Part shown: positions 54,188-64,000 of the stretch, in pieces
Layout of the letters: each line of letters starts with the position of its first letter
Position numbering within the stretch: position 1 is the first letter of the stretch
NCBI RefSeq assembly: GCF_026212465.1
Contig: NC_080062.1
Location: 222,501-286,500, forward strand
Reading direction: 5' to 3'
Source: Amaranthus tricolor
Lineage: Eukaryota > Streptophyta > Magnoliopsida > Caryophyllales > Amaranthaceae
DNA length: 64,000 nt
Notes under the pieces: model-generated
Databases searched by the model: none
What the model saw: the letters and a program-made list of their open reading frames with translations, nothing else
Told to the model about the DNA's origin: nothing
Made by a program: the position numbers and the translations under genes

Positions 54188-57100
54188 TCAGTAACCAAGA
54201 CGATCATTCAGTGATGTACGACCATCGCCTGATTGTCCTGTAAACAAGATTTGGAGCCGTGTCAGCGAATCAGCACAAAATGAACACCAACAGAAATGTG
54301 ATTATAGTGGAACAACTATGTTGTTCAAATGGATATGGATAAGTATACAAAGGTCAGACGTGCCTAGGTTTAAGAGAATGGTCATGCAGATCAGTCTTAG
54401 AGTTGGACTAAGTTAGGACACACTGTTCATGCAACATGGACCTAATATTAATGCTTGCATGTCTTCTCTTATTAGACATACATACTTCTGTTTCTTTCAC
54501 ATACACGCTTCCCTTGATAGAAGTTGTCAATTTAATTACTTGCAACATTTTCTTTTTTGCCCTTGGAGCAACCCCATCCATGATTAAAAGAAATCATGGG
54601 AAAGTTTCTGAGGCAAATATCATCCCCTGATTTACTCAACCCTTGATTTGATCATCCCTCAATTAACACGTCAAGTAAATTTATTGATATCTTCATGGAA
54701 TGTCTTAGAAAAACCAATATTAAAAAATACAATTCATAACTTTTTCACCTCTTCATCTCAAAAAAATTTAAAAGCATGGATGGGGATGGTGATAATTTTT
54801 TTCAACATGAGTTTAATAGATGTGTTCTTTGTTATCATGCGATCATCAAAAATATCGGGAGAAGTAAATCTTTGTTTGAATAAACTCTTCAACTCACAAC
54901 ACATACGCCCCCTTTTTCTGTTTCTATCTCCTTATTTTTTGAGCCTCCCTCAAAGTTGCATATCTTAAAGAACGAAGGAAATATGCACACTTTAATTTTA
55001 TTTGTTTGCTAATTGAGTTTACAACTCTTCATGATGAATCACTCAACTTCCCTTTTTATCTATATAGTTTTACAAAACAATAACGTTATTCAGCTAAATA
55101 AGGCGCCAAGGTCAAATTGAAGTGTCAGATTCCACCTCTTGTCAGTGTAAAACACACAAACAGACGTTTTGTAAAAGGAAGTCACATACATACAAATACG
55201 GAATGAACTTACCTTCTGGAGGCACCCACGTTTCATAGTCCAACTCAGGAAGCTGCTCCAAGAAAGCAGGTTTTTCAGGGCCAAGCACTCTTCTAGGCTT
55301 TTTTGTATCTTTCCCAGATTGCTTCTGATCTCTTTTATCATGGCTTAGAATATCTGATTCTTCCTCACCAGCATAGATTCCTCGTTTGTGTTTCAACAAG
55401 AGTGCAACAGTATCTTCCACAGCCATGTTAGCTCCTACAGATTCTGACAATTTAGACTTCAGATCCTCACCATCTTCAGCTGTTTCAGCAGGCTTCCTTT
55501 TCCGTAATATAAGACCAGGGGCTGCACTTTCCAGATCAGAGTCCAGCTTCTTTTCTGATTGAGATTCAGTTGATTCCAAAATCTTCTCCCTCTCTTTATA
55601 ATCTATAAATTCATCACCATCGTCAGTTTCAGGTCGTTTCTCTAGTTGGATCTCGTTTCTTTCTCTGTCCTCTACTGCGCCAAGCCACTGAGGCTTTGTA
55701 ATTTTGTAACCTGTTGGTTTTTGTTCTGCTGGATCAGCTACATTCTCACTGGTATTTGATGCTTCACTAGCTTCTACAGTCACATCTGGAGTTGCTTGTT
55801 TTGAAGAAGAAACACTGATAGCATTTTCAAGTTGATTAACTTTTTTCAGTTCAATTTTGGATTTCTCAGATTTCTTAACAGCAGACCGTGAAGATGCAGA
55901 TTCCTTGGACTTGTGCTCCTTGGGCGTTGCTGCTCGTTTCTTTGCAGTTTCTCCAGTAGGGTCAGCAATCTTCAGCAGGTAAACTATCCTATCCAATTCT
56001 GTTTGGAGGGAAGATAGGTCCTTCTCAAGTTGCACAGTCCTATCAAGAACTAAGCATACAAACATCCATCAGCAAAGCCAGAAGAAAACAGCTGTAACTA
56101 CAAGAACAAAGTGAATCAACTGTCTTCCATGAACCTAATAAAATCAAGACTACTATTAGTATATAGTACCCACTCTCAAAAAATTTCAGATTAAAAGAGA
56201 AGTACCATCTCCCAAGTTTATTTTACCAAAATGTAATGTCATTCCGATTAAAAGGTGTTGCCTATAATAATAATCCTGGGTAAAATCTTCCTGCTGCATT
56301 TTTCTAAATTGTTACCAGTAAGTAATATGTAGTACCACATAAGCATGTCATGGTCCACAAGGTGCAATTACTTCTAATTTCAATTCTCAGATCCAGCTTC
56401 TTTTCGAAAAGTGTTAATAGAAATTTTTTCTATTTTCAGCTAGTTCTTCCACCTTACCCTCATGGGTTGAAAAAGATCCATATGCAAGCAATAAATCTCA
56501 TTTTTTCACTTAACAATAGAATTTAGAGAAATCAACTTAATCAGTTCACATATTCCCAAGCAAGACATAAAAATGCAAGCTTACCGAGCTGAGATGAGAG
56601 ACCAGACATAAAGGCATCCAGTGCATCTCCAGAATCTTCTTCAACCTTAGGCTCTGATGTCTTGCTCTTCTCTTCCAGAATCAATCTTTTTTTCTCCTCC
56701 ATTTCATTCAGCAATACCTCCTTCTTATCCAGAAGAGAATCGGCTGTCTCAATAGATTGTGTATCAGCTGATTTGTTAGCAGATTTCTGTTTCGTCCGGT
56801 CATAAAATTCATCATCATCACTACACACATTAAATAGCAAAACATCAGAAAGCACAGTTTTGTATCTACAGAAAGCGAATTTAAAAATCCAATCTCAATC
56901 ATGGCCAGAAAAGTTGACTAAAACCATCTCAATAACAAAAGTACCTCATATACTCATCCTCATCTTCAGCCAATCCCTTTTGCTTACCACGCATAGATTT
57001 CCCAGAGCGTGCACCGCAACTTTCTCGGATACCATCATTTAAAGTCTCTTCCAAACTCTCAAGCTCCTCCAATATCTAGGAAAATCAGAATGAGTGAGCC

Positions 57101-60100
57101 TAAATTAAAAGGAAAATAAGATCGCATAGTTGGACAATAACTGTTTTTCATTTCACAAGACAAGGGTTTGGAAGATCTGAAGCACAAAAATAACAGCAAA
57201 GCTCCTCAAACCTGTGATATCCTCATCTCATTCCGAGCAATCTGAGTTTGTTGTCCCTGAGTCAATCCTCCTTGGGATATGTCTTTAGCACGAATTGCAG
57301 CCATCTCTTTTTTCATATGCGCAATCTGCAAAGAACCGAGTAAAATGATCAAAACAACAGGGATACCACTCGTTCTTTCTCTCATGTCATTGAACCTGTG
57401 TTAATGGAGTGGGAATCAAAGCAACAAAACAAGATTCACCAACGTTTGAGAAACAAATTTCTGGTATTAATTTATACAGCACAAGCTAACAGTATTTATC
57501 CTACAGTCCCCATTAAGAGCCACATTAAGCCAAGATTGATTATAGAAACTGCCAGCATGAAAGTCCAAGAAACAAAGGAGTGATGCCACCCAATATGAAC
57601 TTAAAGAAAAAGACAAATTACCTTCTCCATTCTTTTCAGTACTTTCTCCCGAGTTTTTTTCTGCTTTTCTGTGAGTTCTCCTTTGTAGTTTTGCCATGTT
57701 ATCTCATCAAGATCATCCTTCAAAGTTGCAGAAATACCATGAAGTATGAGGGTGAAAGTCAACAACATACAACAATGCCAAGGCCTTAACCCCAACAATA
57801 GAGGTCAGCTAATGAAAATCATCTAAAATCAAAAAGGAAAATCGAATTAACAACATGAAATACAAGGGTCAGCATGCTTCTATAACTGTCTCTCAACCCT
57901 CTTTTACTAATCTTACATACTCCGTCTCAGTTAAGATCTCTTTATAGAAAGCTCACGTTGAAGAGGTAAATGTAGCAATTTGACTTCGATTGAGAAGTAT
58001 TCTAGTTGACATATCTGATGTTTATTTCTAAAATACTGTTTGGCACACATAAAGAAAGTAACAATCCAAAGGTTAGTCCCTTGACTGCCACCAATATCCT
58101 TTTGGGCGTCTAGAAATAAAGGAACGAAGACCATGATACATAAGTGCCTCCAATCAATTTATTCCAGCTCATATGTTGAACCTTCAAATAATCAATCTAC
58201 ACACATATTACATACTACCACTTTTATATTTATTTCTTAGAGGCCTTTAGTGTGCAAGAAGTTGCAGAATGGTTGATTAAACTGTTGTAAGCTGGACTCC
58301 ATTGCTGTAAGAGTTCCAATTGTTTTCAAAGATGAAAGGGCCTTATTAATTTAGCTTTCTCTAAAATCCACTTGACCAAGGCAATTGTAGGCTGTCGTCA
58401 ATTATGTTTTAGATAAGCACTAAAATCACCACCAATGGCCCTTACTTGAGTGGAGGAAAACCGAACCAGCTCTCCTCCAAATAAGCAGCAAGCAATAGGG
58501 GGTTATTTGTAGTCCATGTTCATAAATCTAAGAACAATAAATCTAGACTACTATTGTAGAAGAACTTTTACATACCTCAATTTCTTCAACAGCATCCTCT
58601 CCCATTCCCCAAGAGATTCCTTCGGCAAGAGTTGCTTCTTCCTTTGCCCTGCGAAGGGAAGCTTCCCTATCTTTAGCATATCTGACGCTAGCCAAGTCAG
58701 CTTCCTATAGACAGGACAAGGAAACAATAAAGCATGGAAAGAATGAGTAGAGTGTGAAATGTACCTTGGTAAAATCAAAATAATTAATCGGTGAAAGGAT
58801 ATAAGGAAATGGAGGAACATCAACTAGTGAACATAGCTCATGTAATAGCACAATGGTGTGTGTAATTATGACCACGAATTTGCACATCCATCCATGATCC
58901 CATATTGTTTTAGAGAAAAAAGTAACACTCAAGTAAATATGCATATGATGAACCATTACCAGCCTAGTTATAGGCAAATTGTTCATACTAAGAAGCCATG
59001 GCTTTATCAAAAAAAGAAAACATAATTCCTAATTTGAAATCAATAATTCATGATAGCGAGTGAAAGAAAGTCACATCGTAGTTCATAGAAAAAAGCTTGA
59101 TACATCATACGTGTCATTACGTAAAGGACACAAAAGCTGTAGAGTTGTATAATAAAAGCAGATTTAGATTACATTATCCTCCTTTGATGAATGACATGTA
59201 GAACAAGAAAGAATTATATGATGATTGAATATCGTCAATTGAATTCCAATGTATTATCAAAATAACATAAAATTGACGAGCCAGAACTAGAAAACTAACT
59301 AGAATCACCACCATCAACCTCCATTTGCCACACTATGACTATGCTACTAGCAAGGTGGACAACTGTAAAATAGCCCGTTACCTTCAGTTAGTAGGTTGAT
59401 TAATACATCCAACAACAAAGACAGGCTACCAAACGAAAGGTCAATCAAATGAAAGGACAAACACACTATATTAATATCACTATTTGGAGAACCATAACCA
59501 AGAGAGATGATAGCCTTACCGGGGGCCTTAACTCTTCTGGACCTTGGAATATATATAATCGAGAAGAACTGTGAGCAAAAGAAACAAAAAAACTGTCAGT
59601 CAACTCAAAAGTCACACATTCACATAATAGCAAATTTAAGATGCACTGACATGCATATGCCACATGAATTTTATACCTAAGAGGCTAAGATGCAATGTTG
59701 TCAAAAATGATTAGGCTTCATAGATATCATAGGAGAAAACGTGATAACTGAAAAGTGAATACAGCCTGAGAACCTCGACTTGATAATTAATTTATATTGA
59801 CGGTCAGGAGGATAACCAAATCCAGATTACCATTTCTTGCAAAATTCAATTAGCTTGTACATAACCTCAACAGGAAGTCTACATTTTTCTTGTGGTATTC
59901 AATTGGTTAGTGTGTAACCCCAACAGGAAGTCTACATTTTTTCCCATATTAGTGTTTGGCATTGTTGTTCCTTTGGGGGAGGAGTTTATCCAATCTAGAG
60001 TTTCATTGTGACAGTGAAGATCATCTTCACATAAAGTGCTGAATGAAAGTGAGAATGCAAACAAGAATTACAAGTGTATAACGATGAATATGCAAGCTTG

Positions 60101-61970
60101 AAATCATGCAGAATACAATATGCTCACAAAAGCTAAAGATACTCACAGGCCAAATCGTATGACGTCACCAACATGCAAATCTACAAAATCTTTCTTTGGT
60201 ACCTAGAAAGACAACAGTGTTAATCAGATATAGAAATTCTTCAGTGTAGCTAATATCAAATATAGTGGAGGTTTACAAAAGAAATGTAAGTATAAGAAAA
60301 AAAGAGAGAAGAAAGTCGTTCTTTCAACTCAAGTGACCCAATCAATATAACCCCATAAAAGGAAACACAAAATATGGTTCTGTAACAATGTACAGCCATC
60401 AATACCTGTTTTTTGTTGATAAATGTTCCATGAGTACTTCCAAGGTCATACAAATACGCAGTTTCATTTCCCCTAAACTGAAGAACTAGCAAAGTAAAAA
60501 AAAGGGAAGAAAACACATGTTATGAAATTCATCATATATAAAAGAATAAACAGGACCAGAAAATTAATCAACTCATCAACTTTATTCTGCATAACTGTAC
60601 AAATGTGTTGTCCATAACACAAGTAAGAAATTCCATCAATACAACTATACAAGTTCCTGAGAACTCTATCAAATGACACTATCCACAGAAATACGAAAGT
60701 CATTAATAGCATTTACACAAATTCATTCAAATTATTTTCACTCGTTTTACCCAAATCAAACCTGTCAGTTTACCATAAACTACTAATAGCATCCACACAA
60801 AATCCTCGTATCATGCTTGACTCCCTCTACTCAAATCAAAGCGTTGCATCATTAAATACTAAAACCATTTATGCAAATTGGTTCATATCATTTTTAACTC
60901 CCTTTATAAATCAAATGCCTCACTTCACCAGCACCATACTCTGGTAAGAACAATTACATAAATAACACAAATTCCATTTTATCTTATTTTAACTAGCTCA
61001 TACAAATCAAACGCCAAACTTCACTACGTCCACTACTAGCATTTATGCAAGACACACTGCTCTTATCTCATGCACTATGCACCCACTGAAAACTCAAATT
61101 CCTCATGAACATAGTTTTACAAAAAATGAGATCCATTTGCCATACTTCATTACATACCAAAAGCGTCCTAGCATCCTACACTACACACAAATGACAATCA
61201 TGAAATTAACACATCACAAACCAAAAACAATTGAAACTGCCAAAATTACTTACCAGCATGAAACCGAGAAATAGTGGGATGTTCAAGAATGAAGTCACAC
61301 ATTTCTATTCTTCCAAACATATATGCACCTTTCTCCGTCCTACCAAACAAAATTAAATTCAATATAACACCCATAAAAACAAAATTAACACCAAATACAC
61401 CTCCGGTTTTTTACAATTGCTACACTTGCATACTAGCCATTATCCATCAAGTTATATTGTCTTACATCTTGTTCTTCATGTATAAAAAAACAGAGGTAGT
61501 ACTGATTTGCGAATTGATAACAAGACACACTAATGATGAAAACACTAAATTATGTGATACTTCATCAGCGGAAAAAAAAGCAATAAATCAAAGAGAAGGG
61601 GAGTAGATTACAAATCAAGCTTATCAATGATTGCGCCATCTTTGAGAACTTCGAGGAAGAAAGGAAGAGAAGGAGCTGTACTCCATGGAGGAATGGAGTA
61701 AGGAATTGAAATTGAAACTTTCTCCTTATTGTCATTTTTGTGAGGATTGAGCTTCTTGTTATCTTTGGACGAAGGTGGAGGAAGTTCCGCAATGGAGTAA
61801 CTAGGGTTTGGCGGAGGCGGACGCGGCGCCGTTGAAGGCTGATCTTTAGATTCCCCTGTTGAAGAAGGCCTGGCTATCGAAACGACGGCCTCGGAAGAAT
61901 TAGGTGATTCATTTGGTGGTGGTGACGGCGATGGTGGATCCATGGTGGTGGTGGTGGAGGTTGTTGCCAT
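54188..61970 (-). CDS. Kanadaptin-like FHA-domain protein, complete 12-exon gene
   Basis: Twelve exons join in frame to 740 codons plus stop: 61970-61612, 61339-61254, 60485-60406, 60202-60147, 59568-59520, 58704-58576, 57717-57622, 57325-57212, 57075-56945, 56820-56585, 56049-55213, 54237-54188. All use GT..AG borders and the phases add up without a gap. The N-terminus is Pro/Ser-rich. An FHA domain covers about residues 120-205 (KGAYMFGRIEMCDFILEHPT, ISRFHAVLQF, DLGSTHGTFINKKQ, GDVIRFG, LYIFQGP), with the conserved Gly-Arg, Ser-Arg-x-His and Gly-x-x-x-Gly-Thr positions for phosphothreonine binding. Then come a conserved helical block (ITWQNYKGELTEKQKKTREK, GGLTQGQQTQIARNE), an acidic and Lys-rich middle, and the signature C-terminus WVPPEGQSGDGRTSLNDRLGY. 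Animal kanadaptin (SLC4A1AP) was named for binding an anion exchanger but is largely nuclear. The plant role is not settled. The ATG at 61970 is the first in the exon 1 frame. Confidence 0.92.
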
Positions 61971-62228
61971 TGATGAATTTCCGGGGATAGAAAATGGAAT
62001 TGAATTGAAACAACAATTTGGACTGTACTGAAATTCAAGGGTTTCTTTTATGTTGTTAACGCCTTAACGGTAAGTCGGTAGTAATTTCTTTTTATTTTAC
62101 ACTAATTAAATAATTAATATTGTTTTAAAACTGATTGATAAACTAGTATACTATTTTTATCAATAAAATTTGAAATTTCCCTTTTTTTTAAATGAGTTAA
62201 TTGCTAATAACTTTACCATTTAGTGTTT
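61971..62228. other. Upstream region of the kanadaptin gene
   Basis: Probable leader and promoter DNA of the minus-strand kanadaptin gene. No clear TATA box or element ends could be singled out. Confidence 0.35.
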
Positions 62229-62690
62229 TTAGTGGAGATCAATCTTAAGATAAGCGACCTTATGCAAAGTTTCCTCGGGTACACTCGAATAAGCCCAAAA
62301 TACGTTGAAAGGATTTGTGTTGGTCTGTAGGGCCAGTCTACAACCTATATGGGTTTTCATCGACGTTCGATTGAGTCGGGGTATTACAAGTGATAACTGG
62401 TATCTGAAAAACTCCAACAGAGGATGTTGCATTCTTAAGTGGGGTTGAGTGTGATACATTGAGTTGAGCTTTAAAAATGGTTGATCGACAATCCATATCA
62501 ACAAGTTAAACTTGCTTGGTGGAAGCAATTCAAGGACAAGTGACCTCTTGAAAAGATTTTTTTAATGCACACAAGTAAAGCCAAAATGCGTTGAAAGGAC
62601 TTATGTTAGTCTGAGGGGCCAATCTATACCCTCAATGGGTAATCATCGATGGTCTGATTGGACGTGAGTGTTAAAATCAGTTGAACATCA
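62229..62690. repeat. Two diverged tandem copies (~288 bp period) of an LTR-like sequence
   Basis: CGTTGAAAGGATTTGTGTTG near 62303 recurs as CGTTGAAAGGACTTATGTTA near 62591. Flanking blocks (GCGACCTTATGCAAA / GTGACCTCTTGAAAA, GGGCCAGTCTACAACC / GGGCCAATCTATACCC) keep the same order, with roughly 25 percent divergence. GGGGTATTACAAGTGATAAC followed by TGGTATCTGAAA near 62378-62407 recalls an LTR 3' end with a decayed primer-binding site. The superfamily is not clear. Confidence 0.45.
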
Positions 62691-63400
62691 ATAATTTCAA
62701 AACTTTAATCTTGAAAATGAAGATAATTCCAATGATATTCACATACATAAACACATTTGGGCAATTATATTTTGGAGATAATCACCGTGTCAAGTTATTT
62801 AAACGACTTAAATTACGAATCAAATTGGTTCAACTCAATATTTAATTACGATATGGAGTATAGCCGGCAAGCGGATAATAATGTTGATTTTTTTAAATTG
62901 ATTACTTATTTAAAAAATATAAACAAAACAATGAAATCAAATAAATTTAAGCATTAAATCTTAATCAAAACAAATTATGATATAGCTAATCTTGTATGAT
63001 TATATAATTACATTTCTCCTTTTATTTCTTTCATTGAACTTCTATAGTACTTTTCATAAACCTTTCATTCATGAATATTTTTGATCTCCCCCAAGAGTTA
63101 GCATCCCTTTCAACAACCCTACATCTACAAATGTTTTACGTAGAGTTTTATACTTATATCCATTTATGGTTGTTTTGCAAATTATTTCACATACAACTAA
63201 TATATGCATAACGTGTAGCCTAAGTGCTTCTTTAGTTACTGATTTGAAGTACCTTTTATACCCATTTATGGTTGTTTTGCAAATTGTATGAATTGAGAAA
63301 GCTAGAAGAGGAGAGCCATACTACAATGTTGAGGGAACTACAGGATCGTTCGCATTCTTATTCACACTACATACAATACATTCAATTCCATATGATCCAT
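62691..63400. other. Intergenic, nothing recognised
   Basis: AT-rich sequence. CCATTTATGGTTGTTTTGCA occurs twice (near 63160 and 63262). The right part may be the BLOC-1 subunit 3' flank. Confidence 0.35.
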
Positions 63401-63573
63401 TCCCATATAGAGTATCCTAAAACAAAACTGAGGCAGGTGGAATAGCATCATCCAACATAAAACTACTACAATACCATTTTGATAGCAAAACTTGAAAACT
63501 TTGGTGATAACATCTGACTCCAAACATTTTTACAAGATCCGGCAAACTGATGTCAAAAATGTTGGTACAACAA

Positions 63574-63840
63574 TTATGCCGGAGGAATCTGATAGGCAGA
63601 TTGCACTTTCTTTTCCAACATAGAAACATATTTATCAAGCATCGAAATTACAGCTTCGAATTCTGTCACCTGTTGATCTATAGCATCAATCTGTTGAGTG
63701 TACTCTTCAAAGCTACCACTCTTGCGCTTTAACTGCTCCACAAATACCCTCAAACCAGAAGCAACGTCACCATAACTACTGTACTCTTCTGCCACCCTGA
63801 GATTCATTTTCTCCAAAAGTTCAAGTAGGTTGTTTGTGCC
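63574..63840 (-). CDS. BLOS2: BLOC-1 subunit 2 (BLOS2), last exon, gene runs off the window
   Basis: 88 codons plus the TAA at 63574-63576: GTNNLLELLEKMNLRVAEEY, GDVASGLRVFVEQLKRKSGS, IDAIDQQVTEFEAVISMLDK, YVSMLEKKVQSAYQIPPA. This is the conserved C-terminal helical (coiled-coil) part of BLOC-1 subunit 2, a roughly 130-residue protein of the BLOC-1 complex that acts in endosomal sorting. The exon starts at an acceptor, CTGCAG at 63846-63841. The Met at 63858 lies upstream of that site with an in-frame TGA just before it, so it is intron sequence and not the start. The N-terminal exons lie beyond 64000. The ORF has no lesions. It lies head to tail with the kanadaptin gene, about 1.6 kb upstream of it. 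Confidence 0.85.
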   Translation of the reverse strand, partial: GTNNLLELLEKMNLRVAEEYSSYGDVASGLRVFVEQLKRKSGSFEEYTQQIDAIDQQVTEFEAVISMLDKYVSMLEKKVQSAYQIPPA

Positions 63841-64000
63841 CTGCAGCATTTCAACCATTTTTCAACTGTTAGGTTTGGCACCATACGCAAAAAAGAAAGT
63901 ACTTTACTATTCTGACCAAAAATTATCCTCCTCTTATTAACTAAACACTACATTCTCACCACCACTTCTAATTTTGGATTTCAAAAAGAAAACTTCTCTA

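Noticed and set aside
54436..54968. Open frames on the plus strand inside the last kanadaptin intron
   Set aside because: No motif; the flanking splice sites and phase show that this is intron 11 of the minus-strand gene.
63841..63858. Met at 63858 as the start of the BLOS2-like protein
   Set aside because: A TGA precedes it in frame, a good acceptor (CTGCAG) lies between it and the conserved part, and the family has an N-terminal region that must come from exons beyond the window.

Overview
This is nuclear DNA of a flowering plant, almost certainly a eudicot. It is AT-rich, with spliced genes (GT..AG introns), a RING-H2 E3 ligase, an EAR-type C2H2 factor, a plant kanadaptin and a BLOC-1 subunit, set in a dense layer of plant transposons (MULE, CACTA, PIF/Harbinger, LINE, LTR fragments, MITEs). 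The many plant mobile domain (PMD) fragments and the MITE styles recall Caryophyllales such as the spinach/beet/amaranth group. That placement is inference from general familiarity and was not tested.

Layout. 1-7.4 kb: two intact single-exon host genes on the minus strand, a RING-H2 protein (3317-4609) and a one-finger C2H2 protein with a C-terminal EAR motif (6794-7354). 7.5-13.7 kb: MITEs, TA repeats and a 2.5 kb MULE-like element (A). 13.76-17.75 kb: a PIF/Harbinger element with intact ends and TAA target duplications but dead genes. 18.2-23.8 kb: a second, unrelated MULE remnant with SWIM and zinc-knuckle domains followed by a spliced PMD pseudogene. 24.2-30.3 kb: element B, a 6.1 kb relative of A carrying a PMD pseudogene and two LINE tails. 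30.3-43.1 kb: MITEs, a long-TIR foldback, CACTA ends, LTR pieces and an RTE-like LINE tail. 43.1-48.2 kb: element C, the fullest member of the A/B/D family. 48.6-49.3 kb: element D, a 667 bp member. 49.3-53.7 kb: CACTA remnant and nested MITEs. 54.2-62.0 kb: a complete 12-exon kanadaptin gene, minus strand. 63.57-64 kb: the last exon of a BLOC-1 subunit 2 gene, minus strand, running off the window.

The most interesting content is the A/B/C/D family. All four share terminal inverted repeats built on a CGCCACCC..TTTTATCGCCACC core. A, B and D are flanked by 9 bp near-identical direct repeats. Pieced together, the ancestral element had a spliced MULE transposase with a SWIM motif and an OTU cysteine-protease domain reading in from the left end, and a spliced PMD gene reading in from the right end. 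Each gene's first intron carried a GC-rich hairpin beside an (AAT)n array. C keeps transposase, OTU and half of PMD. B keeps PMD and both hairpins. A keeps a transposase first exon, half of PMD and three tandem hairpins. D keeps only ends plus one hairpin. No copy here is intact.

All homology calls come from reading translations by eye; no database search was possible.
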